Counted from the stretch's first letter, positions 43,643 to 52,653 are shown. The stretch: DNA of 64,000 nucleotides from Rhodobacterales bacterium RIFCSPHIGHO2_02_FULL_62_130 (GCA_001828855.1 MHZT01000051.1:1-64000); one strand, 5' to 3'. The notes: generated from the sequence alone by a model not told the origin. A program made the numbers and translations.

Positions 43643-45220
43643 TTACGAAACGTCCTTGTAATTTACCGACTTCACATCGCTGTCAGGGGCCGATTTGGTG
43701 CGCCGCACGATCAGCTTGTTCAACGCGTTCACATAGGCTTTGACCGATGCAACCACCGTATCGGTATCCGCCGACTGCCCCGTGGCGATGCGGCCATCTT
43801 CCGACAGGCGCACCGAAACCGTGGCTTGGGCGTCGGTGCCTTCGGTCACGGCATTGACCTGATAGACCTCCAGCTCCGCCTTGTGGTCAAACAGCATGTC
43901 CACCGCATTGAAGGCGGCATCCACGGGGCCGTCGCCGGTCGCGTCGGTGGATTTCTCCACCCCGTCGATCACCAGTGTCAGTTCCGCCTCGCGCGGGCCT
44001 TCGGTGCCGCAGACCACGCGCAGGCGTTTGACCTGAATGTGGTTGTGTTCCTCCATCGTGGCCTCATCCGCGACCAAGGCCACCAGATCCTCGTCGTAGA
44101 CCTCTTTCTTGCTGTCGGCCAAAGCCTTGAAGCGCACGAACACGTCGTTCAGCTGGTTATCGGCCAGCTCATACCCCAGCTCTTTCAACTTGGACCGCAG
44201 CGCGGCGCGGCCCGAGTGTTTGCCCATCGCGATGTTCTTGGCGTTCAGGCCGATATCGGCCGGGCGCATGATCTCAAATGTCTCGACGTTCTTCAGCACG
44301 CCATCCTGATGGATGCCGGATTCGTGCAGGAAAGCGTTCTTGCCGACGATGGCCTTGTTGAACTGCACCGCAAAGCCGGAAACGGAGGCGACACGGCGCG
44401 ACAGGTTCATGATCTTGGTGGTGTCGATCTGGGTGCGGTAGGGCATGATGTCGTTGCGGACCTTCATGGCCATGACGACCTCTTCCAGCGCAGTGTTGCC
44501 CGCACGCTCGCCCAGCCCGTTGATGGTACATTCGATCTGGCGTGCGCCTGCATCCACTGCGGCCAAGGCGTTGGCGGTGGCCATGCCCAGATCGTTATGG
44601 CAATGCGTGGCGAAGATCACCTTGTCGGCTCCCGGCACGCGGTTCAGCAGCATGGCGATCAGATCGGCGGATTCGCGCGGGGCGGTGTAGCCCACGGTAT
44701 CGGGAATGTTGATCGTGGTGGCACCGGCCTTGATGGCGATTTCGACGGTGCGGCACAGGTAATCATGTTCGGTGCGGGTCGCGTCCATCGCGGACCACTG
44801 CACGTTGTCACACAGGTTGCGCGCATGGGTCACGGTGTCGTGGATGCGCTGGGCCATCTCGTCCATGGTCAGGTTCGGAATGGCGCGGTGCAGCGGCGAG
44901 GTGCCGATGAAGGTGTGGATGCGCGGAGAGGGGGCGTATTTCACCGCCTCCCAGCAGCGATCAATGTCTTTGTAATTGGCGCGGGCCAGACCGCAGATCG
45001 TCGAGTTTTTCGAGCGTTTGGCAATCTCGGCCACGGCGGCGAAATCGCCCTCGGACGCAATCGGGAAACCGGCCTCGATCACATCGACGCCCATTTCGTC
45101 CAAGAGGCCCGCGATCTCCAGCTTTTCGTCATGGGTCATGGTGGCGCCGGGAGATTGCTCCCCGTCGCGCAGGGTGGTGTCAAAAATGATGACGCGCGGT
45201 TGCGTGGATTTGTCGGTCAT
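43643..45220 (-). CDS. leuA: 2-isopropylmalate synthase
   Basis: The 525-residue protein has an N-terminal HMGL-like TIM barrel starting with IFDTTLRDGEQSPGATM, THCHNDLGMATANAL with the metal His pair, and the LeuA allosteric C-terminal domain (about residues 385-510) that binds leucine. It condenses acetyl-CoA with 2-oxoisovalerate in leucine synthesis. AAGGAAG precedes the ATG. A Leu-rich leader peptide is encoded 75 bases upstream, indicating leucine-responsive control. A strong terminator follows at 43482-43528. Confidence 0.96.
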   Translation of the reverse strand: MTDKSTQPRVIIFDTTLRDGEQSPGATMTHDEKLEIAGLLDEMGVDVIEAGFPIASEGDFAAVAEIAKRSKNSTICGLARANYKDIDRCWEAVKYAPSPRIHTFIGTSPLHRAIPNLTMDEMAQRIHDTVTHARNLCDNVQWSAMDATRTEHDYLCRTVEIAIKAGATTINIPDTVGYTAPRESADLIAMLLNRVPGADKVIFATHCHNDLGMATANALAAVDAGARQIECTINGLGERAGNTALEEVVMAMKVRNDIMPYRTQIDTTKIMNLSRRVASVSGFAVQFNKAIVGKNAFLHESGIHQDGVLKNVETFEIMRPADIGLNAKNIAMGKHSGRAALRSKLKELGYELADNQLNDVFVRFKALADSKKEVYDEDLVALVADEATMEEHNHIQVKRLRVVCGTEGPREAELTLVIDGVEKSTDATGDGPVDAAFNAVDMLFDHKAELEVYQVNAVTEGTDAQATVSVRLSEDGRIATGQSADTDTVVASVKAYVNALNKLIVRRTKSAPDSDVKSVNYKDVS

Positions 45221-45295
45221 GTCGTGCTTCCTTGGTGTTTTGCTTCTTGTCTTCGGGCGCTGTCCACTTCCGAGCGGTCGCGCCCAATGGCACGC

Positions 45296-45382
45296 TCAGA
45301 AGCGGGTAAGAAGAAGCAGCCCACGGGGAGCCAGCGCGCAAAGCGCGATCTTGGCGAGGTTGATGTGCGGTTCCCGTGTCAT
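45296..45382 (-). CDS. leuA leader peptide (28 residues, Leu-rich)
   Basis: An ATG at 45382 opens a 28-codon frame ending with TGA at 45296-45298, 75 bases before leuA. Its end reads GLLLLTRF, with four consecutive Leu codons (CTG CTT CTT CTT); three other Leu codons precede. It lies in the leuA leader and has no other homology. The Leu run GCTTCTT could pair with AAGAAGC at 45242-45248 near the leuA ribosome-binding site. This is the classical arrangement for leucine-dependent attenuation or translational control. It is too short to be listed among larger ORFs. Confidence 0.7.
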   Translation of the reverse strand: MTREPHINLAKIALCALAPRGLLLLTRF

Positions 45383-45607
45383 GAGGTCGGACTATACGGG
45401 GGAATTTCGTGAAGGGAAGGGGGGAGCGGTGAAAAAGTGGGGCGGGCTTGGCCCCCATCGAGGGGGCCGCACCCGCCGCTGTCGCGGTCTGGTTCTGCGG
45501 CGGCGGGTTGCGGGGGCGGCGGGGGGCCTCCGGCGGGGATATTTTTACGAAGAGGATGGGCGGAACTTGGTTTCGGGTTAACTCGGGTAGGAAGTTGGAG
45601 GGGTGTG
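45383..45607. other. divergent leuA / SDR intergenic region
   Basis: It contains the leuA promoter region (a TATAGT hexamer lies 8 bases before the leader ATG on the minus strand; no clear -35), a GC-rich stretch, and an A2 repeat at 45526-45558 ahead of the SDR gene. No additional ORF is supported. Confidence 0.4.
45526..45558 (+). repeat. intergenic repeat, form A2
   Basis: The copy has head CCTCCGGCGGGGATATTTTT followed by ACGAAGAGGATG. It lies 50 bases upstream of the SDR start and is followed by GCGGAAC. It matches 54807-54838 over the last 23 bases. Confidence 0.7.
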
Positions 45608-46267
45608 ATGCGGTCTTTGGTGATTGGGGCTACGGGCGGGATCGGGGCGGCTTTGGTGGCGCGGTTGGCGCTGCGCGGGGATGTGGTGGGTCTGTCGCGG
45701 TCGGGGGACGGTTTGGACGTGACCGACGAGGCCTCGGTTGCCCGCGTGCTGGGCGGTCTTTCGGGGGAGTTTGACCGGATTTTCGTCACCACCGGCGCGC
45801 TTGAGATTGACGGGGCGCGGCCTGAAAAGACCCTGCGCGCCTTGGAGCCTGCGGCGATGCTGGCGCAGTTTGCGCTGAATGCGATGGGGCCTGCTTTGGT
45901 GGTCAAGCATGCGGTGCGGCTGATGCCGAAGGGGCGCGAGGCCAAGCTGGCGGTGCTGTCGGCGCGGGTGGGGTCGATCGGTGATAATGGTTTGGGCGGG
46001 TGGTATTCGTATCGGGCCGCGAAGGCGGCGTTGAACCAGTTGGTCCACACAGCGGCCATCGAGGTGGCGCGGAGCCATCCTTTGGCGGTTCTGGCCTGTC
46101 TGCATCCCGGCACGGTCGCGTCGGGCTTTGCGCCGGCCTATGTCGGCAATCATCCGACCGTGACGCCGGACGTGGCGGCAGGGCATTTGTTGGCGGTGCT
46201 GGAGGGGCTGACCTCCGCCCAGACCGGCGGGTTCTATGATTGGGCGGGCAAGCCGGTGCCTTGGTAG
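45608..46267 (+). CDS. SDR family NAD(P)-dependent oxidoreductase (short)
   Basis: The 219-residue protein has the cofactor motif VIGATGGIGAALV at residues 5-17, a catalytic Ser in VLSARVGSIGD, Y-x-x-x-K in YSYRAAKAALN and a final PGTVASGFAP segment. It is short and resembles YdfG/CsgA-like SDRs of unknown substrate. GGAGGGG precedes the ATG at 45608. It converges with the MORN gene, stops four bases apart. Confidence 0.83.
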   Translation: MRSLVIGATGGIGAALVARLALRGDVVGLSRSGDGLDVTDEASVARVLGGLSGEFDRIFVTTGALEIDGARPEKTLRALEPAAMLAQFALNAMGPALVVKHAVRLMPKGREAKLAVLSARVGSIGDNGLGGWYSYRAAKAALNQLVHTAAIEVARSHPLAVLACLHPGTVASGFAPAYVGNHPTVTPDVAAGHLLAVLEGLTSAQTGGFYDWAGKPVPW

Positions 46268-46271
46268 CGGA

Positions 46272-47720
46272 TCAGTTTCCGGTGTCAGCTGCCGGTGCGG
46301 CCTCGGGCGCGGGGGTGGCAGGTGCCGTGAGGATGCCTTTCAGCCAGATGCCTGCCGCCTCTTTGCCGTTGGAATAGCGCAGCACGCCTTGGCCTTCGCG
46401 CTTGCCCGCCACGAAGGCGCCCTCGTAGACATCGCCCCCGGGGTAGGTTGCGATGCCGATGCCTTCGATCTGCCCCGCCTTCCAGTCGCCCGCGTATTTG
46501 AAGCCATCCGGCTGCACCAGATCGCCTTTGCCATCCCGCACTCCGGCCACATAAGCCCCCGTGTAGGTGGTGCCATCCGCCCAAGACGCCACGGCCTGTC
46601 CCTGCCGCACGCCCGCCTTCCACCCCCCGTCATAGCGGAAACCGTCGGCATAGGTCATTGCCCCCTTGCCTTCGGGCTTGCCATCCAGCAGGGCGCCTTC
46701 ATAGCTGTTGCCATTGGCATAGGTGGCGGTTCCGCTGCCTGTCATCGCCCCCGCTTTCCAGCCGCCTTCATAGGACGAGCCGTCGGGATAGGTGATCTTG
46801 CCTTGCCCCTCCGGCAGATCGGCCGTGAAGCCGCCCTCATAGACCGAGCCATCGGCATAGATCAGCTTGCCTGTGCCTTCCATCCGGCCACCGGCCCAGT
46901 CGCCGGTATAGGTGGTGCCATCCTTGGCGGTGAAACTGCCCTTGCCCTGCCGCTTGTCGGCCTGAAAGCCGCCCGTGTAGACATCGCCATTGGCAAAGGT
47001 GACGCGACCTTCGCCCTGACGAAGGCCTTCGGCAAATGCACCTTCATAAACATCGCCATTGGGCTGAGTCAGCTTGCCGGTGCCATTGATCTGGCCTTTG
47101 GCCCAATCGCCGACATAGGTCAGCCCATCGGGCATGGTCAGCGTGCCTTTGCCTGCGCGCTGGCCTGCGACAAAGCCGCCGTCATAGACCGCGCCATCGG
47201 CATAGGTGATCTTGCCCGCGCCCTCTTTCAGCCCGTTCACCCAAGCCCCTTCATAGCGGTAGCCGGTGCTGTCGGTGATAACGCCCTGCCCGTGATGGTT
47301 GCCGTTCAGGAAAGCGCCTGTGTAAACCGTGCCATTGGCATAGGTGGCAGTGCCGCTGCCGGTCATCTGGCCATCGGTCCAGTCGCCGTCATAGCTGCCG
47401 CCATCGGCGAAGGTGATCTTGCCACGCCCTTCAGGTTTGCCCTTTACGAACTGGCCTTCATAGATCGAGCCATTCGGATAGCGCGCCGTGCCGGTGCCTC
47501 GGATTTCACCGGCAACCCAGTCGCCGCTGTAGGAATAGCCGTTGGGCAGGGTGTAGGTGCCGGTGCCGTCCTGTTTGCCGTCAACGAAGGTGCCTTCATA
47601 GACCGATCCGTCGTCATACTGCTTGGAGATCACCTCGCCCGACGCCTGTGCGTAAACCGCCCCCGCCGACAGCATCAGCACCAAAGCCCCGACCCGGACC
47701 ATCCCGACTTGAACCATCAT
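46272..47720 (-). CDS. exported 18-repeat MORN protein
   Basis: The 482-residue protein has a signal peptide (residues 1-25, ending YAQA) and then 18 consecutive 23-residue MORN repeats (Y-x-G-x-(F/W)-x-x-G-x-x-x-G-x-G-x-x-x-Y-x-x-G pattern, about residues 41-454). A Pro/Ala tail (about 465-482) follows. MORN repeats form an extended beta-hairpin array that binds lipids or proteins. Here no enzyme domain is attached, so a periplasmic scaffold or membrane-binding role is plausible but unproven. Repeats 10 and 12 deviate slightly (ADK, ADL in place of the central Gly). Confidence 0.9.
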   Translation of the reverse strand: MMVQVGMVRVGALVLMLSAGAVYAQASGEVISKQYDDGSVYEGTFVDGKQDGTGTYTLPNGYSYSGDWVAGEIRGTGTARYPNGSIYEGQFVKGKPEGRGKITFADGGSYDGDWTDGQMTGSGTATYANGTVYTGAFLNGNHHGQGVITDSTGYRYEGAWVNGLKEGAGKITYADGAVYDGGFVAGQRAGKGTLTMPDGLTYVGDWAKGQINGTGKLTQPNGDVYEGAFAEGLRQGEGRVTFANGDVYTGGFQADKRQGKGSFTAKDGTTYTGDWAGGRMEGTGKLIYADGSVYEGGFTADLPEGQGKITYPDGSSYEGGWKAGAMTGSGTATYANGNSYEGALLDGKPEGKGAMTYADGFRYDGGWKAGVRQGQAVASWADGTTYTGAYVAGVRDGKGDLVQPDGFKYAGDWKAGQIEGIGIATYPGGDVYEGAFVAGKREGQGVLRYSNGKEAAGIWLKGILTAPATPAPEAAPAADTGN

Positions 47721-47861
47721 CCGTCACCCACCTGTTCTGTCCGCACCCTAGCCGTTGCCGCCCCAGCCTGACAAGCCGCAGGTGGGACGATCGCGGCGTG
47801 ACAGGCTTTCCCTTGCGCGCGAACCTGCTAGAACCGGAAAAAGACCAAAGTGGAGCCGGAA

Positions 47862-49520
47862 ATGCCCGAAACCTTTCGCCTGACACTGGCACAGCTGAAC
47901 CCGACGGTGGGGGCGATTGCGGCCAATGTGGCGCAGGCCTTGGACGCATGGCGGCAGGGGCGCGATGCGGGCGCGCAGATGGTCGCGCTGACCGAGATGT
48001 TCGTGACCGGCTATCAGACGCAGGATCTGGTGATGAAGCCCGCCTTTGCCCGTGCAGCAATGGCGGCGGTGGATGCGCTGGCGGCGCAGATCACGGATGG
48101 TCCGGCGCTGGGCATTGGCGCGCCCTGCCTGAAGGATGGCTTGCTGTATAACGCCTATTACATCCTGCAAGACGGGCGGATTGCGGCGACCATCCTGAAA
48201 CATGAACTGCCCAACTCGGATGTGTTCGACGAAAAGCGGGTTTTCGCCTCGGCCCCGCCGCAGGGGCCTTACCGGATTGGCCCTTTGCGGATCGGCAGCC
48301 CGATCTGTGAAGATGCCTGGCATTCCGAGGTTTGCGAGACTTTGGCCGAAACCGGCGCGCAGATTCTGCTGGTGCCGAACGGATCGCCGCATCATCGCGG
48401 CAAGCCTTCGGTGCGGACCAATCTGATGGTGGCGCGGGTGGTGGAAACGGGGCTGCCGCTGGTTTACCTGAACATGGTCGGCGGGCAGGATGATCAGGTG
48501 TTTGACGGGGCCTCCTTTGTGCTGAACCCCGGTGGCGAGTTGGCCGCCCAACTGCCGCAGTTTGAAACCTGCATCACCCATGTCGATTTCGAGGAAACCG
48601 AAGACGGCTGGCGCGCGCTGCCCGCGATGAAGGCGCTGCTGCCATCGGCGCTTGAGGCGGATTATCACGCGATGGTGCTGTCCTTGCGGGATTATCTGGC
48701 AAAGACCGGCTTCAGGAAGGTGCTGCTGGGCCTGTCGGGCGGCGTGGATTCCGCGATTGTGGCCGCGATTGCCGCCGATGCCATCGGGCCGGACAATGTG
48801 CGCTGCGTGATGCTGCCCTCGCGCTATACCTCGGCCCATTCGCTGGAGGATGCGTCGCAAGTGGCGCATGCGCTGGGCTGCCGGTTGGATACGGTGCCGA
48901 TCACCGGCCCGCAGGACGCGGTGGGCGAGGCTTTGGCGCCCTTGTTCGCAGGCACCGAGGCCGGGTTGACCGAGGAAAACATCCAAAGCCGGTTGCGCGG
49001 GCTGCTGCTGATGGCGCTGTCGAACAAGTTTGGCGAGATGCTGCTGACCACCGGCAATAAATCCGAGGTGGCGGTGGGCTATTGCACCATCTACGGCGAT
49101 ATGAACGGCGGCTATAACCCGCTGAAAGATCTGTATAAAACCCGTGTTTTTGAAACCTGCCGCTGGCGCAATGCCAATCACCGGCCTTGGATGCTGGCCC
49201 CTGCGGGAACGGTCATTCCGCCGCGCGTGATCGACAAGCCGCCAAGTGCGGAACTGCGCCCCGACCAGAAGGACGAAGACAGCCTGCCGCCCTATCCGGT
49301 GCTGGATGCCATCCTTGAAGGTCTGGTGGACAACGACCTGTCGGTCGCCGATCTGGTGGCCAAGGGCTTTGACCGCGCGACGGTAAAGAAGGTTGAACAC
49401 CTGATTTACATCAGCGAGTACAAGCGCTTCCAAGCCGCCCCCGGCACGCGGCTGACGCGGCGGGCGTTCTGGGCCGACCGGCGCTATCCGGTGGCGAACC
49501 GCTGGCGGGATGACGCCTGA
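47862..49520 (+). CDS. nadE: glutamine-dependent NAD+ synthetase
   Basis: The 552-residue protein has an N-terminal nitrilase-type glutaminase domain (catalytic E45, K113, C149) and a C-terminal synthetase domain with the ATP pyrophosphatase motif SGGVDS (292-297) and NKFGEMLLTTGNKSE. It makes NAD+ from deamido-NAD+ with ammonia from glutamine. The ATG at 47862 follows GGAG; a GTG twelve bases upstream is possible. It is followed two bases later by ynfA. Confidence 0.94.
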   Translation: MPETFRLTLAQLNPTVGAIAANVAQALDAWRQGRDAGAQMVALTEMFVTGYQTQDLVMKPAFARAAMAAVDALAAQITDGPALGIGAPCLKDGLLYNAYYILQDGRIAATILKHELPNSDVFDEKRVFASAPPQGPYRIGPLRIGSPICEDAWHSEVCETLAETGAQILLVPNGSPHHRGKPSVRTNLMVARVVETGLPLVYLNMVGGQDDQVFDGASFVLNPGGELAAQLPQFETCITHVDFEETEDGWRALPAMKALLPSALEADYHAMVLSLRDYLAKTGFRKVLLGLSGGVDSAIVAAIAADAIGPDNVRCVMLPSRYTSAHSLEDASQVAHALGCRLDTVPITGPQDAVGEALAPLFAGTEAGLTEENIQSRLRGLLLMALSNKFGEMLLTTGNKSEVAVGYCTIYGDMNGGYNPLKDLYKTRVFETCRWRNANHRPWMLAPAGTVIPPRVIDKPPSAELRPDQKDEDSLPPYPVLDAILEGLVDNDLSVADLVAKGFDRATVKKVEHLIYISEYKRFQAAPGTRLTRRAFWADRRYPVANRWRDDA

Positions 49521-49522
49521 GC

Positions 49523-49834
49523 ATGCCGGTCTATGCCCTAGCCGCCGCCCTGGAAATCGCCGGATGCTTTGCGGTGTGGAGTTGGTGGCGAGGCGCAAGC
49601 GCGCTTTGGCTGATCCCCGCAGCGCTCGCCTTGACCGGGTTTGCTTGGGCCTTGGCGCTGACACCGCCAACCCATGCGGGGCGCAGTTTTGCGGCCTATG
49701 GCGGGGTATACATCGCCACCAGTCTGGTCTGGATGTGGGTGGTTGAAGGGGCGCGGCCCGACTGGGCCGACCTTTTGGGCGCAGGTTTGGCCTTGGCGGG
49801 TGCCGCCGTCATCCTGTGGATGCCGCGCGGCTGA
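49523..49834 (+). CDS. YnfA family (UPF0060) small membrane protein
   Basis: The 103-residue protein has four helices and the YnfA motifs LEIAGCFAVWSWWR, RSFAAYGGVYI and WMWVVEGARPDWADLLGAGLALAGAAVI. YnfA relatives are SMR-like membrane proteins sometimes linked to cation or drug efflux, but here that is only family-level. It starts two bases after nadE, so it is probably co-transcribed. Confidence 0.9.
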   Translation: MPVYALAAALEIAGCFAVWSWWRGASALWLIPAALALTGFAWALALTPPTHAGRSFAAYGGVYIATSLVWMWVVEGARPDWADLLGAGLALAGAAVILWMPRG

Positions 49835-49844
49835 ACCCCTGCGG

Positions 49845-50801
49845 CTAGACTTCGGTCACCACACATTCGGGCAGCAAGCGCATCACGTCTTCCACCCGAC
49901 ACAGTTGCGTCGCATCCGTCATCACCGCAGCCGAGGCCGCCGCCGCCCCAAGCGCCAGCGCATGCGCCGAATCCTGCCCCCGCGCCAGCGCCAGCACGAA
50001 CCCTGCGACAAAGCTGTCACCCGCGCCGACCTTGCTTTTGACCTTAACTTTCGCGGCCTTCGCGAAGATGCGGCTATAGGCGTCCACCATCACCGACCCG
50101 TCCGCCCCCCGTGCGATGATCACCCGCTGCGCCACGCCGCGCTGCACCAGTTCGGCGGCAAAATCGGCGCTGTCCTTGCGGTCGGGCAGGGCGCGTCCGG
50201 CCATTTCCTCGGCCTCTTCCCCGTCCATCCGCAGCACGAACAGGTTCGGGATCGGATGGCTGACCGCCTCGTGCAGCGCCGCGCCAGAGGTGTCCAGCAC
50301 CACATTCAGCCCCGGCATCGACCGCGCCAGGCGGGCCGGAAAATCCACCGGCACCCCCGGCGGCTGACTGCCCGAGATCACCCCGATGGCCCCCGCCCGT
50401 GCCGAGGCCCGCAGCAGCATGAAGACGCGATCCTGATCGGCATCGCTCCAGACCGGACCGGGCAGCATAAAGCGGTATTGCTGGCCGGTGTCCTGAGCCG
50501 TCACCGTCAGGCTTTGCCGCGTTTCACCCGGCGCGGTCAGCGCCAGAAACGGCACACCTTCGGCGCGGATCAGACCGGCAAGCCTGTCGCCCGTCAACCC
50601 GCCCAAAGCCACCAGCGCAAGGCTTTCGCCACCCAAACCGGCAATCGCGCGGCTGACGTTCAGCCCGCCGCCGCCCGGGTCCAGAAGCGGCTCGGTGCAG
50701 CGCAGCTTCTGGTCCGGCACCAGTTTCGGCACCAGCGTTGACATATCCAGCGCCGGATTGAGGGTCAGTGTCAGGATAGGGGTCTGGGTGTCTTTATTCA
50801 T
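49845..50801 (-). CDS. PfkB-family hexose kinase (1-phosphofructokinase type)
   Basis: The 318-residue sugar kinase has the PfkB signatures GGGGLNVSRAIAGLGG and the C-terminal AKVKVKSKVGAGDSFVAGFV with the catalytic GAGDS. It resembles 1-phosphofructokinase/6-phosphofructokinase II. The start is placed at the ATG at 50801; an upstream TTG at 50810 is possible. It overlaps the stop of the upstream gene by eight bases. No PTS or other sugar genes are adjacent, so its substrate is uncertain. Confidence 0.85.
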   Translation of the reverse strand: MNKDTQTPILTLTLNPALDMSTLVPKLVPDQKLRCTEPLLDPGGGGLNVSRAIAGLGGESLALVALGGLTGDRLAGLIRAEGVPFLALTAPGETRQSLTVTAQDTGQQYRFMLPGPVWSDADQDRVFMLLRASARAGAIGVISGSQPPGVPVDFPARLARSMPGLNVVLDTSGAALHEAVSHPIPNLFVLRMDGEEAEEMAGRALPDRKDSADFAAELVQRGVAQRVIIARGADGSVMVDAYSRIFAKAAKVKVKSKVGAGDSFVAGFVLALARGQDSAHALALGAAAASAAVMTDATQLCRVEDVMRLLPECVVTEV

Positions 50802-51489
50802 TAGACTCAATAGTCGTATTGATTTCTGACGTGCTGCCAGTCGTCGTCATTTCAGTGTTAATAGTTGTATTGATAACTTTTGGCGGTTCGTAGGTGCCTT
50901 CGATAATCTCGATGGCGGTTTCAAACGTGCCGGTCTTGGCCGAATATTTGTCCTTCAGCGTGGTTTGCAGCACGTAGCGCCCCGGCGCGATGCCCGTCAG
51001 GGTATAGGTGATATTGGCCTGAAACTCGCGGTTCTGGTTGCGCGAGTTCAATTCCACCTGAGTCAGATCCGGAATTTCGCCCAAGATCTCGCCAGTCTCG
51101 GATACGACCTTCAGATCGACGCCAAAGCCCATCGCATACAGTCCTTCGGCGGGAGTGCCATAGCCGTAGCCGGTGGGTTCGGCGTAGATCAGAATAGGCT
51201 CGCCTGCCTTGAACGTGTTGGTGGGGCGGGGGTTGTAAACGCCGACACCTGCGGCGGCCTCGGTCACCAGCACCGCCTGCCGGATGCCAAGGGCGGGGCT
51301 TGCCTCCCAGACTTGGGCGTAAACTTCGGCGATGGCTGCGGCGGCACCTGCGGAATCTCCGGCATCAAGCAGGGCTTCGACCTCGGCGGCTTTGTCGGCA
51401 ATCGGTCCGGCAAACATGGCTGCAGGCAGGCCAGCGCCAAGAAAGGCCGACAGAACTGCGGCTTTGAGAACGGGAAGGGCGGATGCCAT
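50794..51489 (-). CDS. exported hypothetical protein with Thr/Asn-rich tail
   Basis: The 231-residue protein has a signal peptide (about residues 1-27, ending AMFA) and an alanine-rich helical segment. A beta-rich region follows (KAGEPILIYAEPTGYGYG, VDLKVVSETGEILGEIPDL, GRYVLQTTLKDKYSAKTGTFETAIEI). The C terminus is low-complexity, rich in Thr/Asn (INTTINTE, EINTTIESNE), and its coding DNA is visibly more AT-rich than the rest. No family is recognised. AGGAG precedes the ATG. Its stop overlaps the PfkB gene start. Confidence 0.7.
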   Translation of the reverse strand: MASALPVLKAAVLSAFLGAGLPAAMFAGPIADKAAEVEALLDAGDSAGAAAAIAEVYAQVWEASPALGIRQAVLVTEAAAGVGVYNPRPTNTFKAGEPILIYAEPTGYGYGTPAEGLYAMGFGVDLKVVSETGEILGEIPDLTQVELNSRNQNREFQANITYTLTGIAPGRYVLQTTLKDKYSAKTGTFETAIEIIEGTYEPPKVINTTINTEMTTTGSTSEINTTIESNE

Positions 51490-51625
51490 CGGATGCTCCT
51501 GAAGATGCGGAATGGGCGGGACTTGGACCGGATGCCCTATGATAGGACCATCTGCAAGCCCGCGCCAAGCCGGAACATCGCAAAGGGGGCGAACAGCGCC
51601 GCCCCCCACCGTGGCCAAGGCAAGA

Positions 51626-52561
51626 TCAGCCGTTCAAGAGCATCTGATAGCTGGCAGGCACATAACGGAAACCGTCGTCGCGGGTCTCGACATAGCCGAG
51701 TGCGGGAAACGGCATGTGATAGCCGATAAAGGGCATGCGGTCCGCCGCCAGCATCCCCAACAGCTTGCGCCGTGTTGCGGCGGCGGCGGCCTTGTCGGCG
51801 TCAAAGCGCACCTCCCAATCGGGGTATGCCAGCGACCAGACATAATGGTTGGCGGTATCTGCCAGAAGCGCCACCTGCGCCCCGCCGCTTTCGATCATAT
51901 AGGCCATGTGGCCGGGGCTGTGGCCAAAGGCGGCCATGGCGGTGATGCCGGAGACTACTGCGCCGCCATCCTCGACAAAGCTGATCTTGTCATTGAAGGG
52001 ACGGACGTTCTTGTCAAAACCCTCGTTGGCGGCACCGGCCCAATGGTTATGCTCGGCTGCGCCGGCGATATAGCGGGCATTGGCAAAGGTGGGGGCCTCG
52101 CCTGTCATCATGCCGCCGATATGGTCGCCGTGCATATGGGTCAGCACCACCACGTCGATCTGGTCGGGTGTGATGCCAGCGGCGGCAAGGGCTGCGGTGA
52201 TGCCGTCGCCCGCAAGGCCGGTGTCGAACAGCACCAACTCGGTACCGGTGTTCACCAGTGTCGGCGTGAAGAAATTCTGCGACTTGTCGGCGGGAATAAA
52301 CGCGGCCGCCGAGGCTGCGGCGAAATCCTCGGCGCTGGCGTTCAGGCCAAAGGTTTCCTGCGGCTTGTCCGAGGTGCGGGTGCCTGCCAGCAGGGTTGTC
52401 ACCTCGAAGGCACCAAGCTTGAAGCGGTTGAAGGCGGGGCTGGCGGCGCCTTGCAGCGGCGCTGCGGCTTGGGCGCGCGAAGCGATCAGGGCGGGGGCGG
52501 CAAAGGGCAAGGCGGCGGCAGCGAACATCGCAGAGCGACGCGAAAGGGTCGGGGCTGTCAT
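51626..52561 (-). CDS. exported MBL-fold metallo-hydrolase (Tat signal)
   Basis: The 311-residue protein has an S-R-R motif at residues 7-9 followed by a hydrophobic stretch, i.e. a Tat signal. The MBL core has H142-x-H144-x-D146-H147 (THMHGDHIGG), GHSPGHMAY and LLADTANH. It is a zinc hydrolase of the AHL-lactonase/quorum-quenching-like group, but the substrate is unknown. The ATG at 52561 follows GAGG; longer starts are less likely. It is divergent from nothing and lies downstream of a small zincin gene. Confidence 0.85.
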   Translation of the reverse strand: MTAPTLSRRSAMFAAAALPFAAPALIASRAQAAAPLQGAASPAFNRFKLGAFEVTTLLAGTRTSDKPQETFGLNASAEDFAAASAAAFIPADKSQNFFTPTLVNTGTELVLFDTGLAGDGITAALAAAGITPDQIDVVVLTHMHGDHIGGMMTGEAPTFANARYIAGAAEHNHWAGAANEGFDKNVRPFNDKISFVEDGGAVVSGITAMAAFGHSPGHMAYMIESGGAQVALLADTANHYVWSLAYPDWEVRFDADKAAAAATRRKLLGMLAADRMPFIGYHMPFPALGYVETRDDGFRYVPASYQMLLNG

Positions 52562-52653
52562 CGGAAACCTCATTTGGCTGGGGAATACGCAAAACAAACT
52601 AGGGGGGGGCTGTAACAGCGCCAGTCACGTTTTGGTTATCCGCGCAGTGCTGC

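Noticed and set aside
46236-47771. 511-codon plus-strand frame opposite the MORN gene
   Set aside because: Its apparent repetitive pattern only mirrors the MORN repeats on the other strand.
47748-49670. 640-codon minus-strand frame
   Set aside because: It is antisense to nadE and ynfA and has shadow-type composition.
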